64,000 bases of DNA from Corbicula japonica (taxonomy: Eukaryota > Mollusca > Bivalvia > Venerida > Cyrenidae). The notes under the pieces are model-generated. The model was not told where the DNA came from. It made no database searches and worked only from the letters and a program-made list of their open reading frames with translations. Both the position numbers and the translations under genes were made by a program. The stretch covers positions 8,122,001 through 8,186,000 of the forward strand of contig JAZAYU010000013.1 in NCBI GenBank assembly GCA_038501625.1, given 5' to 3'. The first letter of the stretch is position 1. Each line of letters begins with the position of its first letter. Positions 22,158 through 33,164 of the stretch are shown piece by piece.

Positions 22158-25100
22158 GTAAGACACAAGTGAATGTTCTTTTTGTAGATACATGTATAGA
22201 AATGTTGTCAAATTGGTGCAGAAAGCTCCTTTATATTTTAGTGATTTCAGTGATACTTATCCTCAACTGCACTTGTTTTTTTGTTCTCTGATGAGTGAAT
22301 TGTAGTTCTCATGTTTTTTATTTACAGTGTAGAGAACAGTTTACAGTGTGTTGTGGGATTACTAACAGGAAGTGACGCTGGTTTGCAGCATGAAGCAGCG
22401 TGGTGTCTCACCAACATCTCAGCCGGAACACACGAGCATGCCCTTGCTGTTGCCAAGATGGCAGCACCATACCTCATCACATTTCTGAGTTCCAGTAATC
22501 CATCACTTCAGGTAAAGTCAAAGGAAACCATGGTTTAAATTGTTATTTTCGTTAGCTCCTGTTTAACCCTTTCCTACATATATACGCATTTTTACGCATG
22601 TGCGACCAGTGTAGATCCAGATCAGCCTGCACATATGTGCCATCTGATCAGGATCTGCACTGGTTGCATTTTGGTCAAAAATAACCTAATGAATCAAAAA
22701 GCAGAAAGTTTCAAACCTGATCAGCCGGCTGATCTGAATCTAAACTGTTCACCCTTGCAGTATAGATGTGTCTATGGAGGAAGGGGTTAAAGGCCCATTA
22801 AAATATTTTTATCAAACAACAGATCAGTAGCACTTCACACCCTGGATGGAATGCGCACATATGCAGACTGATCACACTACAATGAGACATAAACTGTACT
22901 GCCTATATTGTATATATTCTTATGGACAAAAGTCTTGTCCGGTATGGTTTTCCATAATATCTTTTGAAAGAGTGAAATCTAAATTCCACATTTCTCTACC
23001 ATCATGAATTTGGTATCGGTGGAAAGAGAACATTTTTATGCATTCAATGAAAAAAGAATTTCAGAATTTGAGCCACTACTGTCAGTAGAGTTATCTGTTG
23101 AAAATTGGCATGCAAAAAGTTCCAATCTTTCTATCGGACAAGACTTTTGTCCATTAGCATAGATTATTGCATGTGCATTGCAGTCAACACCAATGTTTTT
23201 TTCAATAGTCGTGTACTAGAAAACCTGGGCCCAAGATCATTATACTAAGAATGGAGACAGGTCTCAAATCTCAATCATCTGACTACTTGAAATGAAGATT
23301 GTCACTTTTACAGCCAATCATGTGCTTGAAATTTGCTTGAGACTTGAGACAGTCTGTAGTTTTTGTTTTATAATCCTGGTTCCAGCTTATTTCATGCTAA
23401 AGAATGAAACAAACACATAAGTGCCCAAGGTTATAAAACTGAGCAAGGAAACCAGTCTCAAATCTCAAGCATCTGATTGGCTGAAATGGCGACCAGTCGC
23501 CATTTCAGCCAATCAGATGCTTGAGATTTGAGACTGGTTTCCTTGCTCAGTTTTATAACCTTCAGCCAAGAAGGTACATTTTGATGTTATTTTCAAGCTG
23601 AAGGTTATAAAACTGAGCAAGGAAACCAGTCTCAAATCTCAAGCATCTGATTGGCTGAAATGGCGACCAGTCGCCATTTCAGCCAATCAGATGCTTGAGA
23701 TTTGAGACTGGTTTCCAATCTCATATGTTATTTTCAGGACCAGTGTGCATGGGCTTTGGGTAACCTAGCAGGGGATAGTCCAGACTGTAGAAATCTGCTT
23801 CATGACCAAGGTGTTGTTGCTCCATTAGTCAGACTTCTTCAGGTAGGCTATTCATACAGTGGTATCATTTAATTTTATGGGGATGAAATTTTGCCCAATA
23901 AGCACGATTGATACATTTACGCAGGCATACATTGTATTTTACTAAGAAGACATATTTTTTATGTGGTGTAATTTTGCTGGAATCTAAATTTTAGCATAGC
24001 CTATGCGCAAAATACGAGAAATTTAAACCCATGCAAAACATAATGATACCACAGTATATAAAAGACCCAAGACACTAAACTGTTGAACACTAGACTTACA
24101 CAGTTAAACATAAGACTGTTTTTGGTCTAAGGTTAATACAGTTCAGGCTCTGCAGTGACCTAGCAATGTCCAGTTATGTTCACGAGATACCATTTGTTTT
24201 CTGTTGTATTTTTGTAGGTTAGCAAAGCTTTTTTTCATCTCGTATATTTTGTAAAGGTACCCTCATTGCCAAGCCAAGTTCTGAGTACATCTACAGGGTA
24301 ATCCAGAAGTTCACTGCTGCTCACATGTTGTTCCGAAATGAGAAGTCAAGTTGTACTGGAATTTTTTGATGATAGGACAGTGTCCAGCTGACTCCTGCAG
24401 GAAATTTGTTCCCAGGAATTGAAATTCATGATGTAAATGATACTCTAACTCCTTGCTTAACCCTTTCCTCCATATATAGGCATTTTTATGCATGTGCGAC
24501 CAGTGTAGATCCAAATCAGCCAGCACCTCCGTGCCGTCTGATCAGGATCTGCACTGGTCTCATTTTGGTCAGAAATAACCTAACAAATAAAAAAGTGAAG
24601 AGTTTAGACTCTGATCAGATGGCATGGATGTGCTGGCTGATCTGGATCTAAACTGTTTGCCCACACAATAAAGATGTGTCTATGGAGGAAAAGATTAACT
24701 GCTGAAAGTCACCATATCAGTAACAGTATGCAATGAAATCTGACAGTAAACAATAGATTATAAACAATAAATGTGACATTTCAGTCCCCTATGCCAGCTG
24801 TTGTACAGTCATCATCGTTCGCCCTGTCCAATATCACCAGAGACTCTCCGGAGATCACCAGGTAAACCTAGACAGTTCACTGCCAACAAGTCACTTTAAA
24901 AAACTAATTTTCTGATAGATTAAATGAGATAGAAATCCTTGCCCAGGAACATAAATCACATTGAAATTGAGATCATTTGGGCCCAAGGTCATAATACCAG
25001 TAATAAGAAAGGAAAGCAGTCTCAGATCTCAATCTCATGTATCTGATTGGCTGAAGTCTTGTTGTCAGGAGATGAGTTAAGCAAATATTATTCAGTATTG

Positions 25101-28100
25101 TCCTATAAATTGAGCACTGCACTGTTTGATTTTTAATTAAGAAATAATCAATAGATTCTGGTGAATTATCGCGGCGTTCAGGTGCATAAGGATATATGAC
25201 GAGGGGCATAGCCTCGAGTGATATATATCTACGCAGCTGAACGACGCCCCGTGAATTATCCTGCGATAATTCACCGAAAGCTATTGATTATTTCAATTCT
25301 AACACGACACATCTGACTGAATAAGTGAAATTATCATAACTCAATTTTAGGGCGTCGTAATAAACGCAAATGGGTTATAAGATCGGCAGGTAGTGTTTGC
25401 TCCCTAACATCTCCATAATTCAAAAATGATAATAATTAAAAGATTGAATAACAAACTTGAATACATGTCCATCCAACTGCGCATTCAGCATTCTCCAGTC
25501 GTCGTTCGAACCGTATTTGTCATTCCAATGGTTTGATACTGCACCTGGAAATAACATGTAAAGAACAGAAATGACGTGACGTCGTTAAAATGGCGGGTCA
25601 ACGTCACCTTAACGTTGCCACAAAATAGCGGAAAATAATTATAGTATTTTATCTAAATATATAAAATAAACATTATTCTATTACTGTGGTATCATCATAT
25701 TACGCGGGGGTAAAAAGTTATCGTATTTTGTGCTTTCTTAAATGCGCGAAATTAAATCCCAGCGGAAAATACTATTGTCACGCGATAAGTTTATACCGAC
25801 AGGTAATTAGTAATAGCCATGCCCATGCGCGGTGAATTATCGTGTAATAATTCACAGCAAATTCAATGGGAAAAACGTCAAGTCGTGTTAGAATCTTAAA
25901 TAACCCAATAGATCTAAAAGCGACAAGTGTAAAACCTGACATGACTGCAGAGGTGTAAAAGTGAATCTGGATCTAGACTGGTCTGAAATGGAATAAAAGG
26001 CATATTTGCATATAGTAAAAGGTTTACCAGGGATTGTTATATTGTTTCAGTGAGCTAGTGGCTGCAGGGATCATTGATCTTCTACCACTTTATCTCAACA
26101 CAAAGCCAGAAAACAGGGCAACACTTTATGAAATAGCCTGGATACTGGTCTATCTTACTACAACGTAAGTATTGTTCTATTTGGATCCAACTTAAATGGA
26201 TGAAGCAATATTTGATGAAACTAAAATTGTATCCATGGGACACAGATCCTGCTCCCCTTCCCCCTATACTCCCTCCCCCTTTCTTTTCACATCTTAAAAA
26301 AAGACAGGTGCAGATTTTTGAATAACCCCCTCTGGACAAGGAATTTCTATTTTATGGGATACCTGGTTTTGCAAATTTACCAACCAGAATAATGACCAAC
26401 TTGTACGTATGTTATATCATTCAGTTGCTCTCAATATCTTTAAAAGTAGGAGGAGGCGGGGCTAATGGACAAAATAGCAGTTTTTAGTTTTTTACTAATT
26501 TAGACAAGTCTTATGGTCTGTATCGCCGGGGGTAAATCCCCACCTCTTACTGGGATCTCTGGTCAGTGTGCATTGTCATAAATTATATCAATAGGAAACT
26601 TATTTTTTAAAACTGCTTGTTCCCTCGAATTGATTAAAATAGTCATGCATGTGGTCTGCTCTGACACCTTTTGTTTCATTTCAAATTTGTGTAAATGGTA
26701 TTACCTGTATATCTTATTTATTTCTACAGTGGAGAACATGTGCCAAGTTTGATAGAGAAGGGAATTCTGACCTCTGTGGTGGATGTTCTGGTAAAACTGA
26801 CCAAGGAGGATCCATTAGATGTTCAGGTATGTTACTGTTGGTGCACTTTGGTAATCTGCAGAGGACTATATTTTACTTCTTGGCAATAACATGAATATGG
26901 AATAACAATCTTTAGAAGTGTTGATTTAGCAGTCTTGATTGGTTTTCACCAAATATGGAGCTTCAGTAACAAGATGAGATGAGCATATAATCTTGATGGG
27001 TTTTTTTCACAGAGTTATGGCCCTTTGAGTTTGCATATTATAGTACCATTTTTTCTGGGCTATTTCACAGTAACTTAAGTTGGAATTTATAACTTTGTGG
27101 GAAATTTTTTTCATCAAAGGAGAATGACATATAACTAGCATATTTTTACTTGAATTTAATGCGTTACTGCCTTTTGGTCTTGATACCAAACATAGTACAT
27201 GTTTACAGAACCATTCCGGTGCCCATTCTGTACTTTAGGGAGCATGTATTAATTTCATTCATATACCCGTGTTGGAACTAGAGATTTTGATGTTTGTCTG
27301 TTGACTGTTTCAGGCATTGACTCCCTTGCTCCGTTGCCTAGGCAACATATGCAGTGGTCCTGACGAGTATTCTCTGATGGCCTGTGACAACCCACGGCTG
27401 TTGCACTCCCTGGAGGTCTACCTGGACTCGGGTGTCAGTCACATCATAAAGGAGACACTCTGGGTCTTCTCTAACATCGCAGGTCTGTGTTATCCCAGAT
27501 TTTGTGCTTTAATCCATTAGCATTATTAATATTAATATTTCAGTTGAAATAAAACATCCTGATTAAGCACTTAAGGATCTATAAAAAGTTCTTCATTTTA
27601 ATCAGCCTAGCTTGGTTGAACATTGGATATACAGTCCAAGATTTGCAATATTCAGGATGATAAGAAATTGAATCTTAGACTGATAAAAGTCCTTGTTGAA
27701 TTGTGTAATAGGTATGAGGTTGAAAAAGATAAAGGTAGTTACGAGTACATTTCTGTCTGGAGACATAGACTAAATCAAGTATGTAGTGATTAAAAGATTC
27801 CTTAAAGGCTTAATCTGTAAAATACATGTAGTTATGATCACTAAATAAATGCTTCTTTTTGAGAATGTTTTTCCTTAACCTTCCTTAATAATAAAGGTGA
27901 TACTTGATAACTTTGTCCCTATGTTCAATGATGCTGGCGTTTACTTTACAATTTCTTACTATTTTTCATCAAACTTCAATACTCTTAAAACCCTCATAAG
28001 GACCAGCCTGAGAATTAGTCCACAATTCTAATGTCCTTTTAAGAGTTTTGCACTAATTTCTACCCGGAATTGGACCCCCCACCCACTTTCAAGATCACTC

Positions 28101-31056
28101 TTGTCCAGCTGGTCATAATAGAAGGATTTCACTGTATAAAAAATGTTTGGGGTAAAGTGTAAAGGTCAGTTATTCTTGCTGTATCAGGAGAACCAACGAT
28201 TGCGACAGCTATAGCACATGGGCCACTCCTGGAGAAGATTACAGATAAACTGACAGCAGGATTTGATATCCAGCAAGAGGTAGGTGCCTCCAGCCTATTT
28301 ACTAGTCATTTGTTTTATTATTATTAAAGAAAAAGTGACAAGTGTGAAAGTTAGTTACATTTATAATTTGTCATGCAGGGATTGATGATGACTTGGGAAT
28401 TAAGTTTCCCAATTTAACCCTTTCCTCCATAGACACACATCGATTGCGTGGGCGAACAGTGTAGATCCAAATCAGCTGGCACATCCGTGCCGTCTGATCA
28501 GGATCTGCTCTGTTCGCTTTTTGATTCATCAGGTTATTTCTGACCAAAATGCTACCAGTGCAGATCCTGATCAGACAGCACAGATGTGCCATCTGTGCCA
28601 GCTGATCTGGATCAACACTGGTTGCACATGCATAAAAATGCGTATATATGGAGGAAAGGGTTAAATTTGATACATGAACTTAACAGATAATGTAATTTTG
28701 CCATGTAGCCTTAATCTACTGCATGCATCAGTTCTCTGTTCACTGTTATGGTTTTCATGAATCCTCGAATTTGAAAATGACCTCAAAGCCTAGAAATGTC
28801 ATTTAGTTCTGCTTAACTTTGTTCAAAGATTAGAGAAGTCCTGGAATTGCCAGTACCAGAAATTGGACGAAGTTTTGCTGCATTTTCAGCTATATGGCTT
28901 ATAACACATGTATTTTCAGCTATTTGGCTTAAATAAACTATTTTTTCAGCTATGTGGCTTAAATAAAACTATAATTTTACTAATTCAAACTAAAGTTTAA
29001 GAAGGGTACACAATAAAAGGGTTATTATCATAGTCATTATATGAAACCACAATCTGTTCTTGCGACAGAAGAATCAAACTCACCAATTACATGTACTGGT
29101 ACATCAATCCAACCAGGTGGATGGAAATTATAATTCTTATTATTGAAACACTACCTGTCAAAAGCAACCATCCAATTACAGGTTATAATTAATCTTAAAC
29201 CATTGATTGGGAGACAAACTTCTGTTCAGTTGCTGTGTTTGACAAGTTTTACTTTTCAACCTCAAAGCACTTTTCTTGTATTTCAGGCACTGTTTGTGCT
29301 GAACAACATTGCCTGTCACGGTCCAGATGCCTGTGACTACCTTCTAGAACACCATGTTCTCCAGGCTGTTATTCCGATACTGAAGTCACATGACATAGAA
29401 ATTCTCAACCTCAGTCTCGGCTTCTGTGAAATGATTCTTAGACTTACCGAGGCTGTAAGATAATTCTTGTTCTGTTTTTAATAACCTGAATAATTTTCAA
29501 AGAGTTAGATAAAAGTATAAATAAATCTAAGAGGGATAAAATGTAATTCAGTTACTGGATGAATGTAAACTTCTTGTGTGGTTGTTCCATCAGAGTTAAA
29601 GCAGTGCCAGATTTAATTTTTTTCAGTTATATGAAAGAAGTATCAACCACAAAGGTAACACTTTAAAGAAATACTCTCAAATACTTTTTAAGATGACCAA
29701 CACTTTCCATTCTATTTAGGGTAACAACGTGTTTGAGAAGTATGAGGGTGTGGCCCGCCTCGAGGGCTTAGAGTTTCACAACAACCAGACCATAGCTGGC
29801 AAAGCACACGAGCTCCTAGATACCTACTTCCTCGCTGACAAGGAACATGATGTCCACGATCATGTAAGTAACCATAGCAACCAAAGCTTATTAACTTTTA
29901 ACAATTAAGAAAATTCAAATATGCTTTAGGGGGAGGGTGGTTGGGAACATATTGTTGTCAGTATGTCCCAGTTTTGTCTGGGCAGTATCTCAGAAACGAC
30001 AGGCTTGAATATCATCTAACTATCCCTTTCCTCCATAAATACGCATTTTTACGCATGTGTGACCAGTGTAGATCCAGATCAGCCGGCACATCTGTGCCGT
30101 CTGATCAGGACCTGCACTGGTTGCAGTTTTGCCAGAAATAACCGAACCAATCAAAAAGCAAACAGTGCAGATCCTGATTTAAACTTTTAGCTCACGCAAT
30201 AAAGATGTGTCTATGGAGGAAAGGGTTATAGAAAGCTTCACTTACAAAATGATGCAAGCATATTATCAACACTTCCTGTTTTCCATGACTTTTACAAAGG
30301 TATTGCCACCTACAGTAAAATATAAAACCAGGCAATTTTTCAATAACCAATAGTTGGAATTCACTGACATTTTACTAATAAGAGAGGATGTACATATTTT
30401 CAGATTAACGCTTTACTCCATATATACACATTTTATATCATATGTGTTAACGGTGAAGATCCAGATAAGCGAGCACATTCATGCCATCTGATCAGGAATT
30501 GCACTGCTCCTTTTTTGGTCAGAAATAACCAAATTAATTAAAATGCGAAGAGTGCAGATCCTGATCAGATGGTTCGAATGTGCCAACTGATCAGGATCTA
30601 CACTGTTCACCCACACCATAAAGGTGTATGTATGAGGGAAAGGGTTAAGGGAATTTCTTTGCAGTTAATAATTTTGTATGTACTAGTTTTTGATAGTCCA
30701 GCAGTTATTTAAGTTAGGTTTTAATAAAGGATCACCATACAATTCTAGATTGTTATACCTTTACTCAGTATACAGATTTTGACATGTATGCTACTAGTGT
30801 AGATCCATATCAGCTGGCACATCAGTGCAAGCTGATCTGGATCTGCACTTGTCACACCTTGGTCAGAAATAACCAAATGAATCTAAATGCCCACAGTTTA
30901 CATCCTGATCGGATGGCACAAATGCGCCAGCTGATCCGGGTTTACAGGGTTTGCCCAAGCAATAAAGATGTATCTATGGAGTAAAGGGTTAAGTATTAGA
31001 AACAAGACTGATTTGTTTGTTTCTGTGTATTTCAGGGGGATGGGAACACGGGATAG
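22045..31056 (+). CDS. TMCO6-like armadillo-repeat protein, 5' incomplete
   Basis: Eleven exons join in frame to 427 residues plus a TAG stop; all junctions are GT-AG and all phases agree. The product is an array of armadillo repeats with importin-alpha-like signatures: EAAWCLTNIS, QCAWALGNLAGDSP, SSFALSNITRDSP, YEIAWILVYLT, LLRCLGNICSGP, ETLWVFSNIA and LFVLNNIACHGPDA. The order and the segment VENSLQCVVGLLTGSDAGLQ fit human TMCO6 (..GSMRTLVGLLTSNQALLQ..), which is 493 residues as I recall. About 65-80 N-terminal residues, including any basic importin-beta-binding-like part, are missing; their exon was not found. The protein keeps more of the Trp/Asn pairs of importin alpha than human TMCO6 does. 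An importin-alpha paralogue is the alternative. The function of TMCO6 is poorly defined, and a role in cargo or peptide binding is inferred from the fold. The gene converges on GOLGA3. Confidence 0.8.
22328..22511 (+). CDS. TMCO6-like exon
   Basis: 184 nt after TTTACAG, before GTAAAG. Completes a Ser codon across the junction. Contains LQHEAAWCLTNISAG, the clearest importin-alpha-type armadillo helix. Confidence 0.9.
22565..22790. repeat. family A double-palindrome element (reference copy)
   Basis: A ~230-bp element beginning TTAACCCTTTCCTCC or close to it and ending GGAGGAAAGGGTTAA. Each half contains GATCCAGATCAGCC, GGCACATNCGTGCC and GTCTGATCAGGATC words. Each half is partly self-complementary, and the two halves are inverted relative to one another, separated by an AT-rich centre (GGTCAGAAATAACC). 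No coding capacity. This copy lies in a TMCO6-like intron. Confidence 0.9.
22923..23153. mobile_element. 231-bp MITE, TTA-flanked (PIF/Harbinger-like)
   Basis: Inverted termini TGGACAAAAGTCTTGTCC are perfect over 18 bp. TTA trinucleotides flank both ends (22920-22922 and 23154-23156), the target duplication typical of PIF/Harbinger elements. No ORF. Lies in a TMCO6-like intron. Confidence 0.8.
23220..23390. repeat. family B hairpin element, diverged copy
   Basis: Diverged arms (AATGGAGACAGGTCTCAAAT and GAAATTTGCTTGAGACTTGA) around a decayed centre, just upstream of two near-perfect copies. Confidence 0.65.
23427..23562. repeat. family B hairpin element, perfect 67-bp arms
   Basis: The 136-bp palindrome has two 67-bp arms with no mismatch around a 2-bp centre (GCGAC-CA-GTCGC). 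The outer end is AAGGTTATAAAACTGAG; the inner part contains CATCTGATTGGCTGAAATGG. No coding capacity. Perfect arms point to recent insertion or gene conversion. Confidence 0.97.
23601..23717. repeat. family B hairpin element, second tandem copy abutting an exon
   Basis: Same left arm as 23427-23493 (67 bp); the right arm matches for 48 bp and then gives way to CAATCTCATATGTTATTTTCAG, the splice acceptor of the exon at 23738. The two copies are separated by only 38 bp. Confidence 0.95.
23738..23842 (+). CDS. TMCO6-like exon
   Basis: 105 nt, phase 0 at both ends; encodes DQCAWALGNLAGDSPDCRNL.. The acceptor lies 20 bp downstream of a long family B hairpin (23601-23717). Confidence 0.92.
23857..24054. 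mobile_element. family G MITE (198 bp)
   Basis: Ends CAGTGGTATCATTTAATTTT and, inverted, CTGTGGTATCATTATG; TA at 23855-23856 and 24055-24056. The AT-rich body has GGGGATGAAATTTTG and GAGAAATTTAAACCC words shared in inverted form. Confidence 0.75.
24457..24698. repeat. family A element
   Basis: Complete copy in a TMCO6-like intron; both halves with the GATC-rich core. Confidence 0.88.
24785..24861 (+). CDS. TMCO6-like exon
   Basis: 77 nt after CATTTCAG, before GTAAAC; encodes SPMPAVVQSSSFALSNITRD.., a repeat whose usual Trp is replaced by Phe. Confidence 0.88.
24975..25062. repeat. family B element, half-copy
   Basis: Left arm only: GCCCAAGGTCATAATACCAG .. GTCTCAGATCTCAATCTCAT .. GATTGGCTGAA. 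Confidence 0.7.
25120..25905. repeat. compound inverted-repeat region in a TMCO6-like intron
   Basis: AATTCTAACACGAC near 25295 is inverted as GTCGTGTTAGAATC near 25882. GGTGAATTATCGCGGCGTTC near 25161 is inverted as GAACGACGCCCCGTGAATTA-like and GCGATAATTCACC sequence near 25230-25275, and again at 25830-25855. A family G end starts at 25684. Probably nested MITEs; exact borders were not resolved. Confidence 0.55.
25684..25800. mobile_element. family G MITE, partial
   Basis: Starts CTGTGGTATCATCATATTAC after TA and continues GCGGGGGT; the opposite end is unclear. Confidence 0.5.
26051..26164 (+). CDS. TMCO6-like exon
   Basis: 114 nt after TTGTTTCAG, before GTAAGT; encodes ELVAAGIIDLLPLYL.. 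and EIAWILVYLTT. Confidence 0.9.
26730..26826 (+). CDS. TMCO6-like exon
   Basis: 97 nt after TTCTACAG, before GTATGT; completes a Thr codon and encodes GEHVPSLIEKGILTSVVDVL.. Confidence 0.9.
27314..27482 (+). CDS. TMCO6-like exon
   Basis: 169 nt after GTTTCAG, before GTCTGT; encodes ALTPLLRCLGNICSGPDEYS.. through ETLWVFSNIA. Confidence 0.92.
28188..28279 (+). CDS. TMCO6-like exon
   Basis: 92 nt after TGTATCAG, before GTAGGT; encodes GEPTIATAIAHGPLLEKITD.. and ends in QQE. Confidence 0.88.
28414..28664. repeat. family A element
   Basis: Complete copy in a TMCO6-like intron with a short duplication (GTGCCATCTGTGCCAGCTGA) in the right half. Confidence 0.88.
29287..29454 (+). CDS. TMCO6-like exon
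   Basis: 168 nt, phase 0 at both ends; encodes ALFVLNNIACHGPDACDYLL.., the last recognisable armadillo repeat. Confidence 0.92.
29720..29863 (+). CDS. TMCO6-like exon
   Basis: 144 nt after CTATTTAG, before GTAAGT; encodes GNNVFEKYEGVARLEGLEFH.. and an acidic, His-rich end (EHDVHDH). The human C-terminus likewise has a helical LERHQEE-type tail. Confidence 0.88.
30018..30229. repeat. family A element
   Basis: Complete but partly deleted right half, in the last TMCO6-like intron. Confidence 0.85.
30405..30648. repeat. family A element
   Basis: Second of three copies within 1 kb in the same intron; more diverged than the first. Confidence 0.85.
30753..30992. repeat. family A element
   Basis: Third copy in the last TMCO6-like intron, ending 43 bp before the last coding exon. 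Confidence 0.85.
31036..31056 (+). CDS. TMCO6-like, last coding exon
   Basis: Seven codons after TATTTCAG: GDGNTG and TAG. Short, but in phase, and followed about 110 nt later by a poly(A) signal. Confidence 0.7.
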   Translation, partial: GDGNTG

Positions 31057-31166
31057 TTGCTGCTAACCACGCCCAGAGGACAGCAGTATACCGTCTGTGT
31101 TCTGTGCAATCACGAACTTTAATCATGTGTACATATCCCATATTCCATGTGATTCAAAGCTGTGGA

Positions 31167-31172
31167 AATAAA
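31167..31172 (+). terminator. poly(A) signal of the TMCO6-like gene
   Basis: AATAAA 110 nt after the stop codon, giving a short 3' UTR. Confidence 0.65.
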
Positions 31173-31585
31173 ACCATGACAAAAACTATATGTTCTGATT
31201 TTTAATACCCTCAAGAAAATATACAACCATTAAAATATCTGTTATTGGTAACAATTCAGCATAGTTATTAAAAGTAGAGATTACAAATAGAGAAAATTCA
31301 AGCAAAGCTTGATAGCATTCAAGTTTGCCATATATACATAATAAATAACATATAACAAAGAATGAAATACTTCAACAGTTTATAACTGAAACAACTATGA
31401 GGAAATGTTGAAATGTTCTGAAAAGAGGAAGCAGATGCACATATAAAAATCAGGAACTTTCAAACTCTTTATTCAGGTGTGACAAAAATTGAAATTCATA
31501 TACTTCTTTAACAGCCCCATTTTTCACAATAAAATACTTTTTCTAGTTGAAGTGTCTGACTACAATATGGAAGAAATTAGCTTTT

Positions 31586-31689
31586 GGGCCCAAGAATATC
31601 AAACTAATATTGGGGACCAGTGTCCTGTTGACACAGGACTTTTCTCCATTTCAGCCAATCAGATGCTTGAGATTTGAGATTGATCTTAA
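31586..31689. repeat. family B element, truncated, next to foldback E
   Basis: Left arm decayed, right arm CATTTCAGCCAATCAGATGC intact; it runs straight into the foldback at 31690. Confidence 0.7.
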
Positions 31690-32393
31690 AGGGCCTACCA
31701 CACTCCTCCCAATCCTATTCATCTATAAAAAGAAAATTATCAAAATCTCAATAACGGCAAAATGCGGTTAAATGAAACTTTGCACAAATGTATGTTACTA
31801 ATGTATCTTTATTTTGCAGATGGTAAGACACGTTAGAACAGTAAAGAAAAATAGCGAGATTTAAAAATTCCCTCAACTTCTATTTACATAAATTCACAAA
31901 AACTAAACAACACAAAACATCATTTAAATGCCCACATGAGTAATATCATACTGACAACAATTTAATGTGTCCTTGTGACTTACATATGTAAACTTTACGA
32001 GATATTAGTAAAAGTGTGTTTGACCTTCAATTTTCTGGTCGCTTCCTGGTCGCGTAAACGGATGACAATCACTGATTTCTCTTTTAGAAGTTGAAAGTTT
32101 TGTACAAAGTGCACAACATTTTCTTGTCAGTAACATTGCACTCACTTGGGAATTTAAAATTATGTTTTGTTTCGCTTAGTTTTTGTGAATTTATGTAAAT
32201 AGAATTTTAAGGAATTTTAAGGTCTAGCTTGTTTTCTTTACTATTCCAACGTGTCCTACTGTATGCAAAATCAAGATACATTAATAACATTCATTTGTGC
32301 AAAGTTTCATTGAACTGCATTTTGCCGTTATTGAGATTTTGATAATTTTCTTTTTATCAATGAACAGGATTGGGAGGAGTGTGGCAAGCCCTT
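31690..32393. mobile_element. family E foldback element, copy 1 (~704 bp)
   Basis: Ends AGGGCCTACCACACTCCTCC and, inverted, AAGGGCTTGCCACACTCCTC. The arms stay complementary for roughly 170 bp or more (AAATTATCAAAATCTCAATA, GAAACTTTGCACAAATG), at about 85-90% by eye. No ORF. A second copy lies at 58351-59043. Confidence 0.88.
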
Positions 32394-32468
32394 AGGTAGA
32401 AAGCCAGTTTTTAACACAAGTTTCCTCTTAATGAGATGATGAAACAACTAGCTCAGGTGCAAAACATA

Positions 32469-32710
32469 TTAACCCTTTCCTCTATATACACACCTTTATG
32501 GCATGGGCGAACAGTGTAGATCCTGATCAACCGGCACATCTGTGCCGTCTGATCAGGATCTGCACTGTTCCCATTTTGATTTGTTATGCTATTTCTGACC
32601 ATGATGTGACCTGTGCAGATCCTGATCATATGGCACTGATGTGCCGGCTGATCTGGATCTACAATGGTCGCACATGCCTTAAAATGTGTATATATGGAGG
32701 AAAGGGTTAA
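32469..32710. repeat. family A element
   Basis: Complete copy with both terminal TTAACCCTTTCCTC-type ends. Confidence 0.9.
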
Positions 32711-33164
32711 AGGTAGAGAAAACCTGAATACAATTATTCAAGGTGTTTATTTTCTTCTATTTAAATAGCCAGTTTTACCATTCACGGAGTAGACCACATA
32801 AATTATTTGATCTAACCCAGTGACCATCTTGTTTTATCCCACAACGAGCAGACTAGATTCAGAATGTTTGAATTACCTAGATAAACACAAGATTAACTTG
32901 ATTGAAACTTGGTGGCCCATTTATTGTTCTCATATCTTTCCAACTGTCAAGCAAGTAATGCGATTCTTGGTTGAAATTGGTAGCCTCCCATTGGCAAACG
33001 GGTTTTGTTTTACCTTTAAATTCAGTTTAAGTGTAATTGGAGATAAGACAAATATTCTGAACAATTCTGCCCAAAATCATGCAAGTAATGTTTTTTCTTT
33101 ATTTCAAATGTAAGAGCCACATCCTCCCAACATATGAGAAAGTTTGATAGTTTATCAAAGCTGT

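Noticed and set aside
22290..22310. Hammerhead ribozyme core (CTGATGAG)
   Set aside because: No GAAA core or flanking stems at the right spacing.
28371..28592. Recurring small ORFs with CRLIRICTG, VDPDQ and ADPDQTARM motifs (also at 32498, 52049, 59912)
   Set aside because: These are translations of the family A element; the similarity is that of the repeat, not of a protein family.
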